A stretch of 64,000 nucleotides of DNA from Shimia sp040225985 (GTDB lineage Bacteria; Pseudomonadota; Alphaproteobacteria; Rhodobacterales; Rhodobacteraceae): positions 1 through 64,000 of the forward strand of contig NZ_JBBPEU010000012.1 in assembly GCF_040225985.1 (NCBI RefSeq). The letters run 5' to 3'. Both the position numbers and the translations under genes were made by a program. Each line of letters begins with the position of its first letter. The first letter of the stretch is position 1. Shown here piece after piece: positions 8,830 through 16,536 of this stretch. Below the pieces are notes generated by a model. The model did no database searches. It was not told the DNA's origin and worked only from the letters and a program-made list of their open reading frames with translations.

Positions 8830-9042
8830 ATGGCTTATACTTCTGCAATGGGTCGCACTGCCGGCCTTTCCTCTGCCCGCAAGCCCTCTTTGATGGGTCT
8901 GCTGGCGCTGTACCGTCAGCGCCACGCGCTGGCTCGGCTGGACGATGCCGCGCTGCTTGATATCGGCCTGACCCGCGCCGAGGCACTGGCCGAAGCCAAG
9001 CGTCCGATCTGGGACGTGCCGAAGACTTGGGTCCAGTGCTGA
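8830..9042 (+). CDS. DUF1127 domain small protein
   Basis: This 70-residue basic protein carries the DUF1127 (YjiS-like) core in its C-terminal half: LARLDDAALLDIGLTRAEA followed by a typical RPIWD. In alphaproteobacteria such small Arg-rich proteins have been linked to RNA turnover and to phosphate and carbon metabolism. The gene is divergent from a LysR regulator, which probably controls it. A perfect hairpin follows at 9109-9132. Confidence 0.88.
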   Translation: MAYTSAMGRTAGLSSARKPSLMGLLALYRQRHALARLDDAALLDIGLTRAEALAEAKRPIWDVPKTWVQC

Positions 9043-9108
9043 AACAGTCGGAAATTCGACTCTAAAAACCTTGAAAAAGCTGCAAAGCTCACCGATATTT
9101 CTGGGGAC

Positions 9109-9132
9109 GGCTGCCGGAGTGATCCGGCAGCC
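9109..9132 (+). terminator. Perfect hairpin between the DUF1127 gene and the Bax-inhibitor gene
   Basis: A 10-bp perfect stem (ggctgccgga with tccggcagcc) encloses a GTGA loop. No T tract follows, so it may be a weak terminator or an mRNA-stabilising stem rather than a full intrinsic terminator. The next gene starts 27 bases later. Confidence 0.5.
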
Positions 9133-9158
9133 CAAACAGTTCAACCTCGGAGGCTTTA

Positions 9159-9935
9159 ATGGCTGAATTTGACACAATCCGGAGCACTGCGGGCGTCCGC
9201 ACGGCCCAGATTGACGAAGGGCTTCGCGCCCACATGAACAAGGTCTACGGCACGATGTCGGTGGGGACACTGATCACCTTCGTCGCCGCGTGGGCCCTTG
9301 CCGGTCTGGCCGTCACCAGCGATCCCGCTGGCGCCAGCGGACAACTGAATGCTGACACATACCTGACCTCGCTGGGCTATGCGATATATGCGTCGCCGTT
9401 GAAATGGCTGATCATGTTCGCCCCGCTGATCATGGTTTTTGCCTTTGGCGCGGCCATCAACCGCCTGTCGGCCGCCGGTGCGCAGCTGTTCTTCTACGTG
9501 TTCGCCACCATCATGGGTGTGTCGATGAGCTCGATCTTTATCGTGTTCACCGGCTATTCGATCGCGCAGGTGTTCCTCGTGACCTCGATCGCCTTTGCCG
9601 GTCTGTCGCTCTGGGGCTACACCACTAAGAAAGACATCTCGGGTTGGGGCGCGTTCCTGATCATGGGTGTGATCGGTATCCTGGTCGCGTCGATCGTGAA
9701 CATCTTCCTCGGCTCGCCTGCGATTGCCTTTGCCGTGTCGGTTCTGGGTGTGCTGATCTTTGCGGGCCTGACTGCCTATGACACGCAGAAGATCAAAAAC
9801 ACCTACCTGCAGATGGCGCACACTGGCGACACCGAATGGCTGGGTAAAGCTGCGATCATGGGCGCGCTGAGCCTGTATCTCGACTTTATCAACATGTTCA
9901 TGTTCCTGCTGCAATTGTTCGGCAATCGCGAATAA
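9159..9935 (+). CDS. Bax inhibitor-1/YccA family membrane protein
   Basis: This 258-residue protein has about seven hydrophobic helices and the family signature near the C-terminus (GLTAYDTQKIKNTY, then ALSLYLDFINMFMFLLQL). Members are inner-membrane proteins, and some conduct calcium in a pH-dependent way. The ATG at 9159 follows a strong CTCGGAGG ribosome-binding site. It is monocistronic and closed by a clear terminator. Confidence 0.92.
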   Translation: MAEFDTIRSTAGVRTAQIDEGLRAHMNKVYGTMSVGTLITFVAAWALAGLAVTSDPAGASGQLNADTYLTSLGYAIYASPLKWLIMFAPLIMVFAFGAAINRLSAAGAQLFFYVFATIMGVSMSSIFIVFTGYSIAQVFLVTSIAFAGLSLWGYTTKKDISGWGAFLIMGVIGILVASIVNIFLGSPAIAFAVSVLGVLIFAGLTAYDTQKIKNTYLQMAHTGDTEWLGKAAIMGALSLYLDFINMFMFLLQLFGNRE

Positions 9936-9959
9936 GACGCGCAGACACATCACGACATC

Positions 9960-9990
9960 AAGGGCCGGTCCGAGTAACCGGCCCTTTTCT
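9960..9990 (+). terminator. Intrinsic terminator after the Bax-inhibitor gene
   Basis: A 9-bp stem (agggccggt at 9961-9969 with accggccct at 9977-9985) with a 7-nt loop is followed by TTTTCTTTT-like sequence. Confidence 0.85.
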
Positions 9991-10002
9991 TTTCGGCGCG
10001 GA

Positions 10003-10524
10003 TCAGATGTCGCACAGCATCTGGACCGCAGGGAAATGCACACCAGGGGCGAGGGTCAGTTCGATCTCGGCCACTGGGGCAAAGCCCATCTCCTGATAGA
10101 AGGGGCGCGCTGTCAGCGTGCTCATGCAGTGCATCCGCACAAGGCCAAAGGCGCGGGCGGCGTCTAGGGACTGGGAGATCAGCGCCCGCGCGATGCCCCG
10201 GCGCAGAAAGCCCGGATGCGTCGCCACATGGCGGATATGCCCTTCTCCGTCGCGGCCCACCCCCCGTGCGGGTGAAATATCGGTCCAGCCCCCTGCCCCC
10301 ACAACCGTGCCCTGATCGTTCTGTGCAAGGTAATAGGTGCCACAGGATAAAAGCGCGGGCTGTGCGGTTGTGATATGGGGCAGCACGGCACGCAGGGTCG
10401 TCGGTGCGTAATCCTCGGGCAGCAACTGCGGATAGGATTTGCGCAGCAACTGGGTCACGGCACTGCTATCTGCGGGCATTGCGGGGCGAATCTGTATGTC
10501 GGGGCACTGGATATCGGGGCACAT
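10003..10524 (-). CDS. GNAT family N-acetyltransferase
   Basis: This 173-residue protein has the acetyl-CoA-binding signature of the GNAT fold (HVATHPGFLRRGIARALI) followed by a C-terminal RPFYQEMGF segment. The substrate cannot be told. The extreme N-terminus contains a tandem duplication (CPDIQCPDIQ) encoded by a 15-bp repeat, so the true start could lie at a downstream Met. It is separated from rpmG by that gene's terminator. Confidence 0.85.
   Translation of the reverse strand: MCPDIQCPDIQIRPAMPADSSAVTQLLRKSYPQLLPEDYAPTTLRAVLPHITTAQPALLSCGTYYLAQNDQGTVVGAGGWTDISPARGVGRDGEGHIRHVATHPGFLRRGIARALISQSLDAARAFGLVRMHCMSTLTARPFYQEMGFAPVAEIELTLAPGVHFPAVQMLCDI
10492..10521. repeat. 15-bp imperfect tandem repeat at GNAT gene start
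   Basis: Two adjacent 15-base units (10492-10506 and 10507-10521) differ at two positions and encode a duplicated CPDIQ. This looks like a recent small tandem duplication. Confidence 0.7.
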
Positions 10525-10587
10525 GGCGGCCTCCCTGTCGTCAGGATGTTCTGAGGTCAGGGCGGGACCGATGTGCAGAAAAGCAAA

Positions 10588-10612
10588 AAGCCGCGCCCTG
10601 TTGGCGCGGCTT
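10588..10612 (-). terminator. Intrinsic terminator of rpmG
   Basis: A perfect 10-bp stem (10588-10597 with 10603-10612) has a 5-nt loop. On the minus strand it is followed by TTTTTGCTTTT. Confidence 0.85.
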
Positions 10613-10637
10613 CTGCATTTTGTCTCAAGGGGCGATC

Positions 10638-10805
10638 TTACTTGATCTTGCCTTCCTTGTACTCGACATGCTTGCGCACCACCGGATCGTACTTACGTAC
10701 GACCATCTTTTCGGTCATGGTTCGCGCATTTTTCTTGGTCACGTAGAAATGGCCCGTGCCCGCGGTCGAGTTCAGACGGATCTTGATGGTCGTCGGCTTC
10801 GCCAT
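10638..10805 (-). CDS. rpmG: 50S ribosomal protein L33
   Basis: A 55-residue protein reads MAKPTTIKIRLNSTAGTGHF onward and ends EYKEGKIK, which is the standard length and sequence pattern of L33. It has no Cys, so it is the zinc-independent form. A purine-rich ribosome-binding site (AGGAGAAC) precedes the ATG. It is a component of the large ribosomal subunit near the E site. A terminator follows directly. Confidence 0.97.
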   Translation of the reverse strand: MAKPTTIKIRLNSTAGTGHFYVTKKNARTMTEKMVVRKYDPVVRKHVEYKEGKIK

Positions 10806-11024
10806 TGTTCTTCTCCTGCGCGGGCAGCAGTGCCCGTGAAATTCTCATGAAGCCTGCCTTTTAAGGATACACCACCCCGAGTCAATGGGGGTAGTTCAAG
10901 AAACTTTGGCAAAAGCGGTTTTTTGCACCGTTTTTTGAACACGCGCGGGGTTTTGGCCAAAATCGCCATTTTGCCATCCGGTCTGGCGGCCATATTTCCC
11001 GTATTTCAGCACCGGCAGGCGCAT

Positions 11025-11405
11025 ATGCACAGAGGGCCTGTAAGCCGGATTCTGTCCAAGGGGTTTCCCCCTCTGGATGACCATTCTTCTTGAGATCCCG
11101 TTACCGGAATCCCTCTAGCTGCCAACCCGGACCTGCTCGGGGCAAGACTCCCCTGTGGCTTGCGCCACGCGCGGTCCCTATTTGGCATTGCTCCCGGTGG
11201 GGCTTGCCGTGCCGGTCCTGTTGCCAGGCCCGCGGTGGTCTCTTACTCCACCGTTTCACCCTTACCCCTGCGCACAAGGGCGGTCTATTCTCTGTGGCGC
11301 TTTCCCTCGGGTTGCCCCGGCCGGGCGTTACCCGGCACCGTTGCCTTGTGGAGTCCGGACTTTCCTCGGGGTCGCCCCCGCGGCCATCCGGCCCTCTGTG
11401 CGAGG
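11025..11405 (-). ncRNA. rnpB: RNase P RNA, bacterial class A
   Basis: The minus strand carries the conserved RNase P core: GAGGAAAGTCCGGACTCCAC near the 5' end and a 3' portion with GACAGAATCCGGCTTACAGG. The P1 helix is visible as perfectly complementary ends (11027-11038 with 11390-11401, GCACAGAGGGCC against its complement). Length is about 376 bases. This is the catalytic RNA that removes the 5' leaders of pre-tRNAs, working with the RnpA protein, which is not in this window. Confidence 0.97.
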
Positions 11406-11428
11406 TCTGCTTTAGGCTGTCGGACGGA

Positions 11429-12097
11429 TCAGGTCAATCGCGCGAGCGCAAGGCCCTGCGCGATGGCCATGTCTTCGGGGGCAAGGGGCCCCTCCCCCCA
11501 CGGCCGAAAGCGCAGGCGCACAGCCCCGAGCAAAACCGAATCCTCGACGTCTGGAAAACCGAAGCCGCAGACCGCCGCGCGAAAGCGCTCGGGGCAAGGG
11601 GCAGCTGGAGCGCCGTCGGGGGTGGGCAGTGCCAGCCCTCCGCGCGCGAGCCGTGGCCAGTCAAAGCGCGGTCCGGGGTCCCTTTTGCGGCCCGGAGCCA
11701 TATCGGAATGCCCGATCACCCGCGCAGGCGGGATCGCCCAGCGGGCCATGATGTCTTGCATCAAGGTTTCCAGCACGCGCATCTGCGGTTCGGGGAAAGG
11801 GTGGTCGCCGTGATTGGCCAGTTCGATCCCGATCGAGCGCGAGTTCACATCCGCAACATCGCCCCAGGCCCCGGCCCCGGCGTGCCAGGCGCGCATGTCT
11901 TCGGACACCATTTGCCAAAGACGCCCGTCCTCGGCGATCAGGTAATGCGCCGAGACTTCGACATCAGGGTCGCAAAGGCGCTCAAGCGCGGCTTTGGCGC
12001 TTTCCATCGCGGTATAGTGCAGAACGATAATGTCAGGCCGCGCGGCGTTCCGGCGGGGGCCGAAACTCTCGCAGGGGACCTGAGTGGCGGCGGGCAT
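11429..12097 (-). CDS. N-acetylmuramoyl-L-alanine amidase, AmpD-like
   Basis: This 222-residue protein has the amidase_2 fold: an IIVLHYTAM strand with the first zinc His, SAHYLIAEDG, and a second His in VIGHSDMAPGRKRDPG with the downstream Asp-Pro. It cleaves the lactyl-amide bond between muramic acid and the stem peptide, probably in cell-wall recycling. No signal peptide is seen, so a cytoplasmic AmpD-like role fits. The start at 12097 is chosen because it follows the excalibur gene stop by 5 bases; a further in-frame ATG at 12142 would overlap that gene. Confidence 0.88.
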   Translation of the reverse strand: MPAATQVPCESFGPRRNAARPDIIVLHYTAMESAKAALERLCDPDVEVSAHYLIAEDGRLWQMVSEDMRAWHAGAGAWGDVADVNSRSIGIELANHGDHPFPEPQMRVLETLMQDIMARWAIPPARVIGHSDMAPGRKRDPGPRFDWPRLARGGLALPTPDGAPAAPCPERFRAAVCGFGFPDVEDSVLLGAVRLRFRPWGEGPLAPEDMAIAQGLALARLT

Positions 12098-12102
12098 GGC
12101 CC

Positions 12103-12960
12103 CTAGCCGCCGGCGGCGGCACGATAAGGGGCCGGATCCCATTTGCAGGCAAACCCGTCACCATCGGGGTCAAGCCCCAGACGGTCGCGCTTGGGGCCAC
12201 CCTTTGCCAGAAAGGCGGCCTGCGCCTCGTTCGCAGACGGATAAGCCGCGCAGGCCTGCTCGTGGCGCGAAGCGTTTTTCAGCCCGACGCGCGTATAAAC
12301 CTTGGTCCCGACGGGGTTCTTGGTCTGGAGTGCATAGGCGACGATATTCGGCGCGCCGTTGCCCTGCCGTTTGGGCACGGCGGTGGGCGAGATCACCTGG
12401 TAGTTCGCCTTGGCATTGGCCAGACGCGCGGCGTCGTCATCAATGGACCTGCGCGCGCCGACGGCGGCGAAATCATTCTCGTTCGACAGGCCGGGATTGT
12501 TCATGAGAACCGGCGCCGGGTTCGAGGGGCTGGCATGCACAACGCCATCAGGTGTGGTCTGGGGTTGGTCCGGCGCGGTGCGGGCGGGGGCCGCGGGCTC
12601 GGTCGTGGCCGGTGCAGACGGTGCTGGTGACGCAGGGGTCGGCGCGGGTACGGAAGCAACCTGAACCGGTTGTGGCGCAGGCGGTGGCACTGCCACGGGC
12701 GCGGTTGCCACCGGGGCGGGCGCCGGCACAGGGGCCGCCGTAGTCGTCACCGATGTGCGCTGTAGTGTGGCCAGAGTTTCCTGTGACACGCTATTGGCCG
12801 GCGGAATGGGCGGCACCTGCGTCAGCTGCGCGTCAATCTGTTTCTGTGCCTGCGGCGAGTTCACCGCATTGTCGAAACCAACGCCGGCAGCGCTGTCGGG
12901 AATCTTGGGCTGGCACGCGGCCAAGGCCACGAGGACACAGCCCGTCAGAAACACTCGCAT
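12103..12960 (-). CDS. Excalibur calcium-binding domain lipoprotein
   Basis: This 285-residue protein starts with a lipoprotein signal peptide (LVALAAC, Cys at residue 16). A long, low-complexity Pro/Ala/Thr/Val linker (about 70-140) suggests it spans the periplasm or cell wall. The C-terminus carries an excalibur domain: paired Cys and the loop LDPDGDGFACKWDPAPYR. It sits 5 bases upstream of the AmpD-like amidase, hinting at a shared envelope role. The function is not established. Confidence 0.85.
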   Translation of the reverse strand: MRVFLTGCVLVALAACQPKIPDSAAGVGFDNAVNSPQAQKQIDAQLTQVPPIPPANSVSQETLATLQRTSVTTTAAPVPAPAPVATAPVAVPPPAPQPVQVASVPAPTPASPAPSAPATTEPAAPARTAPDQPQTTPDGVVHASPSNPAPVLMNNPGLSNENDFAAVGARRSIDDDAARLANAKANYQVISPTAVPKRQGNGAPNIVAYALQTKNPVGTKVYTRVGLKNASRHEQACAAYPSANEAQAAFLAKGGPKRDRLGLDPDGDGFACKWDPAPYRAAAGG

Positions 12961-13001
12961 ATTGTCAGAACCTGCTCTTGTTTTTTAGGTTTTGAGCAGT
13001 T

Positions 13002-14492
13002 TTACCACCATTTGCCGGGTTTGGCTACAAATCCTGCGGCGCTTTCCAGTGCGTAGGCGGTGTTCAGCAAGTCACCTTCTTCCCACGGACGCCCGATCAG
13101 TTGCAGCCCCAGCGGCAGGCCCTGATGATCCAGACCTGTTGGCACCGAGATGCCGGGCAGGCCCGCGAGGTTTACGGTGACGGTGAACACGTCGTTCAGG
13201 TACATCTTGACCGGATCTTCGTCGTTCATCTCGCCCAGACCAAAGGCTGCCGAAGGGGTGGCCGGGGTCAGGATCGCGTCAACGCCTGCGTTGAACGCGT
13301 CTTCGAAGTCTTTCTTGATCAGGGCACGCACACGGCGGGCGCGATTGTAATAGGCGTCGTAGAACCCGGCGGACAGCACGTAGGTACCGACCATCACGCG
13401 GCGCTTGACTTCGTCGCCAAACCCTTCGGCGCGGGTCTTTTCGTACATCTCGGTGATGCCGTCGCCCGCGGCGAGCGTGGCGCGATGGCCAAAGCGCACA
13501 CCGTCATAACGGGCAAGGTTCGAAGATGCTTCGGCCGGAGCGATCACGTAATAGGCCGGCAGCGCGTATTTGGTGTGCGGCAGCGAGATATCGACGAGTT
13601 CGGCACCAGCGGCCTGCATCATGGCGCGGCCTTCTGCCCAGAGCTGTTCGATCTCTTCGGGCATGCCGTCCATGTGGTATTCCTTGGGAATCCCGATTTT
13701 CTTGCCCTTGATATCACCGGTCAGCATGGCCTCGAAATTGGGCACTGGCAGATCGGCGCTGGTGCTGTCTTTGGGGTCGTGTCCGCACATGGCTTCCAAC
13801 ATGATCGCTGCATCACGCACGGTTTTGGTCATCGGGCCGGCCTGATCCAGCGAGGAGGCAAAAGCCACGATGCCCCAGCGCGAGCAGCGGCCATAGGTCG
13901 GTTTGATCCCGACAATGCCGGTAAAGGCAGCTGGCTGGCGGATAGAGCCGCCGGTGTCGGTGCCGGTCGCGGCCAGACAGAGATCGGCTGCGACCGCAGA
14001 TGCAGACCCACCCGACGAGCCACCCGGGGTCAACGGGGTGTCATCATTGCCACGGCGCCACGGGCTGACTGCGTTGCCATAGACCGAGGTCTCGTTCGAC
14101 GACCCCATGGCGAATTCGTCCATGTTCAACTTGCCCAGCATGACCGAGCCTGCATCGAACAGGTTTTGCGTGACGGTGGATTCATATTCGGGCTTGAACC
14201 CTTCGAGAATGCCCGACGCAGCCTGCGACGGCACGCCCTTGGTACAGAAAAGGTCCTTGATGCCAAGCGGCAGGCCACACATGGCGGGCGCGTCGCCCGC
14301 CGAAAGGCGCGCATCAGCGGCGCGCGCCTGCTCCAGCGCGATTTCGGGGGTGTTGTGGACAAAGGCGTTCAGCGCACCTGCGCCTTCGATGGCCGAGAGG
14401 CAGCTTTCGGTCAGTTCAACCGAGGTAACATCCCCGGCCCGCAGCTTGTCACGGGCTTCGGCAAGGGTCAGTTTGTTCAGATCGTTTGTCAT
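13002..14492 (-). CDS. gatA: Asp-tRNA(Asn)/Glu-tRNA(Gln) amidotransferase subunit A
   Basis: This 496-residue amidase-signature enzyme releases ammonia from glutamine for amidation of misacylated Glu-tRNA(Gln) or Asp-tRNA(Asn). The Ser-cisSer-Lys triad is visible: K79 (GIKD), S159 (GGSSGGS) and S183 (TDTGGSIR). I chose the ATG at 14492 (MTNDLNKLTLAEARDKL), the usual GatA start; an upstream start adds 8 unsupported residues. gatC lies 105 bases upstream. gatB is not in the window. Confidence 0.98.
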   Translation of the reverse strand: MTNDLNKLTLAEARDKLRAGDVTSVELTESCLSAIEGAGALNAFVHNTPEIALEQARAADARLSAGDAPAMCGLPLGIKDLFCTKGVPSQAASGILEGFKPEYESTVTQNLFDAGSVMLGKLNMDEFAMGSSNETSVYGNAVSPWRRGNDDTPLTPGGSSGGSASAVAADLCLAATGTDTGGSIRQPAAFTGIVGIKPTYGRCSRWGIVAFASSLDQAGPMTKTVRDAAIMLEAMCGHDPKDSTSADLPVPNFEAMLTGDIKGKKIGIPKEYHMDGMPEEIEQLWAEGRAMMQAAGAELVDISLPHTKYALPAYYVIAPAEASSNLARYDGVRFGHRATLAAGDGITEMYEKTRAEGFGDEVKRRVMVGTYVLSAGFYDAYYNRARRVRALIKKDFEDAFNAGVDAILTPATPSAAFGLGEMNDEDPVKMYLNDVFTVTVNLAGLPGISVPTGLDHQGLPLGLQLIGRPWEEGDLLNTAYALESAAGFVAKPGKWW

Positions 14493-14539
14493 ATCGTATC
14501 GGCTCCAATAGCCCATTTTCTGCTTGGCGACGGTGCATC

Positions 14540-14588
14540 ATCGGGCTCCGCCCGTTCACGGCTGAAACTGTCCAACGAACAGTTTCCT
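14540..14588. repeat. Hairpin-rich element between gatC and gatA
   Basis: Two hairpins lie in the 105-base spacer: CGGG-N5-CCCG (14542-14554) and a perfect 8-bp GAAACTGT-N7-ACAGTTTC (14564-14586). The arrangement looks like a dispersed REP-type element inserted within the operon. It lacks a T tract, so it should not terminate transcription. Confidence 0.5.
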
Positions 14589-14597
14589 AAAAGCCGC

Positions 14598-14885
14598 TCA
14601 CTCCACCACCTTTGGCACGGCGAAAAAGCCCTCGCGAGCGTCAGGGGCGTTGGCCAGCACTTTTTCCGGCTGGTTGCCGTCGGTCACAACGTCTTCGCGG
14701 CGCTTGAGGCGCATCGGTGTGACCGAGGTCATCGGCTCAACCCCGTCCACGTCAACTTCGTTCAGCTGTTCGATAAAGCCGAGGATGGTGTTGAATTCCT
14801 GCGCCAGCGCGGGCAGCGCGTCATCTTCGACCTTGATCCGCGCCAGCTTGGCCACGCGCGCGGCGGTGTCCTTGTCAATCGACAT
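14598..14885 (-). CDS. gatC: Asp-tRNA(Asn)/Glu-tRNA(Gln) amidotransferase subunit C
   Basis: This 95-residue protein has the GatC pattern: AARVAKLARIKV at the N-terminus, the central FNTILGFIEQLNEVDVDGVEP and a C-terminal region containing LRREDVV-like sequence and ending FFAVPKVVE. It acts as a linker that stabilises the GatAB complex. A GGAG ribosome-binding site precedes the ATG. It is the promoter-proximal gene of gatCA. Confidence 0.97.
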   Translation of the reverse strand: MSIDKDTAARVAKLARIKVEDDALPALAQEFNTILGFIEQLNEVDVDGVEPMTSVTPMRLKRREDVVTDGNQPEKVLANAPDAREGFFAVPKVVE

Positions 14886-15024
14886 GCCAAAACTCCAGTT
14901 AAACCTTGGAAACAGCCTTTAGCCTTCCCGTGGATAGGGTGCAAGCATTGAGCCGGGGGAAACCGGCAAAGAGGGCCTCACGCCCTGTGTCATGCCTGCG
15001 CATGCCGCGCCCTGCGGGCACGGC

Positions 15025-15070
15025 GCGGGGGCTCTGCCCCCGGACCCCAGAGGTATGTTTCCAAGAAAAA
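15025..15070. repeat. Dispersed intergenic repeat, copy 1
   Basis: A GGGGGC-TCT-GCCCCC hairpin (15027-15041) is followed by a conserved tail (ggaccccagaggtatgtttc and an A-rich end). A second copy with the same order of parts lies at 19071-19116, so this is a repeated element and not chance GC richness. Confidence 0.6.
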
Positions 15071-15076
15071 GCCGCG

Positions 15077-15727
15077 TCAGCGCGCGGTCAGGGTGTGGCG
15101 GCGGTAAACCTCGATCATCCAGCCGAGCATGAGCGCGTTCAGGATATGCCATAGGAAATGCGTGCCCAGCGGCAGCGCACCACAGATGGGCAGATCAAGA
15201 CTGCGGAAGACAAGCGAGATGCAGAGTATCAACGCCCCGAGAGCAAGGCTGCGCGCAGTGTCAGGCAGGCGATGGCGCAAGGCAAAGGCGTAAAGAAAGA
15301 TCAGGAGTGGCACAGGCGCATAGCCTGCGGAAGACCCCAGACCGGGGACCATCCGGAAAAGTGGCACGGTGATTGCAGCGAAGGGAAAGAACAGCGTGGT
15401 GGCCCCGAGGGCGGACCAGAGGGAAAGGCCCCAGTAAACGCGGTTGGCGATAAAAATGTAGAGCAGGACATAGAGCAGGATCGGCGTGGTGTCGGCAATC
15501 GCAGCCCAGATCTGCCCGTAGCTATGGAACAGGTAACTGCCGACTCCGATACCGGCAAGGATGATCACCAAAGCCCGCGCCAGGGGCAGATCCTGTCCAC
15601 GCAGACGGTGCCACATAAGCGCAGCGGCGATCAGGAAGGCGGCGTTGGTCACCGCGTTCACGGGTTCGGACCAGTATTCCGGTCCGGTCCGTTCGCAATA
15701 GTTGTCGATGGCGGCGGTCAGGTCCAT
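15077..15727 (-). CDS. Ceramidase-like (alkaline ceramidase family) membrane hydrolase
   Basis: This 216-residue protein has about seven transmembrane helices and the motif order of the alkaline ceramidase/CREST group: NYCERTGPEYWSEPVNAVTN near the N-terminus, GVGSYLFHS, IADTTPI, RSLDLPICG and GTHFLWHILNALML. The FHS and HFLWH histidines are the expected zinc ligands. The substrate in bacteria is unknown; some alphaproteobacteria make sphingolipids, but no sphingolipid genes are nearby. The ATG at 15727 has a GGAG site and is preferred over a TTG 18 bases upstream. Confidence 0.8.
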   Translation of the reverse strand: MDLTAAIDNYCERTGPEYWSEPVNAVTNAAFLIAAALMWHRLRGQDLPLARALVIILAGIGVGSYLFHSYGQIWAAIADTTPILLYVLLYIFIANRVYWGLSLWSALGATTLFFPFAAITVPLFRMVPGLGSSAGYAPVPLLIFLYAFALRHRLPDTARSLALGALILCISLVFRSLDLPICGALPLGTHFLWHILNALMLGWMIEVYRRHTLTAR

Positions 15728-15839
15728 TGGCTCTTTTCTCCGCAAGGAAAGGTGCTAGGCTGATCTGTAAGCCTCCGGGGTCTTTACGAAAACATTCGGA
15801 GAGCAGTTCACAAAATAATCGTCATTCAGGGAGAGAGAG

Positions 15840-16535
15840 ATGAAAATCATTTGGCTTGGACACGCGTCGTTCCGAATCGAAACCGGAGATAAGGTTCTCT
15901 TGGTGGATCCTTGGCTGACCGGCAACCCGATGCTGCCCGAAGACCAGCACGAGGCGGCGGTTTCGGGGGCCACCCACCTAATTCTGACCCATGCGCATTT
16001 CGACCATGTGATCGACATGCTGCCGCTGGCGCGCAAGCTGTCGGTGCCGATCATCGGGCAATATGACCTGATGTCTTACTGGGAAGAACACGAACATCTG
16101 GACACGGTCGGCTTCAACAAGGGCGGCACCGTGGATCTGGGCGATGGGGTGACGCTGACCATGGTGAACGCGGTGCATTCCTCGACTTTTGGCAGCGACG
16201 CGGGCCCCAAGGCGGCCGGCTCGGAATGTGGCTATATCCTGCGGGCCGAGGGGCGCGTGGTCTACATCTCGGGGGATACGGACATCATGGCCGACATGGA
16301 CTGGATCGGGGACTATTACAAACCGGATGTGGGCATCCTGTGTGCCGGGGGGCATTTCACGATGGACATGCAGGGCGCGGCCTATGCGGCGAAACGGTAT
16401 TTCGATTTTAAAACCGTGATCCCATGCCATTACCGCACCTTCCCGATTCTCGAACAATCTGCCGAGGCGCTGGCCAAGGGCTTGCCAGGGGTGGATGTGA
16501 TCGAACCTGAAATCATGCAGGCGATCGAGCTCTGA
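15840..16535 (+). CDS. UPF0173-type metal-dependent hydrolase
   Basis: This 231-residue metallo-beta-lactamase-fold protein has the metal-binding motif THAHFDH, a further Asp in YISGDTDIM and a late His in PCHYRTFPIL. It belongs to the UlaG/UPF0173 group of small hydrolases whose substrates are mostly unknown. A GGGAGAGAGAG ribosome-binding site precedes the ATG. Only one base separates it from the M24-family gene downstream, so the two are almost certainly cotranscribed. Confidence 0.9.
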   Translation: MKIIWLGHASFRIETGDKVLLVDPWLTGNPMLPEDQHEAAVSGATHLILTHAHFDHVIDMLPLARKLSVPIIGQYDLMSYWEEHEHLDTVGFNKGGTVDLGDGVTLTMVNAVHSSTFGSDAGPKAAGSECGYILRAEGRVVYISGDTDIMADMDWIGDYYKPDVGILCAGGHFTMDMQGAAYAAKRYFDFKTVIPCHYRTFPILEQSAEALAKGLPGVDVIEPEIMQAIEL

Positions 16536-16536
16536 C

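Noticed and set aside
13101..14951. 616-residue plus-strand frame across gatA and gatC
   Set aside because: Both genes on the other strand are beyond doubt; the frame is low in hydrophobic residues and rich in His, Arg and Gly, the usual mark of a shadow.
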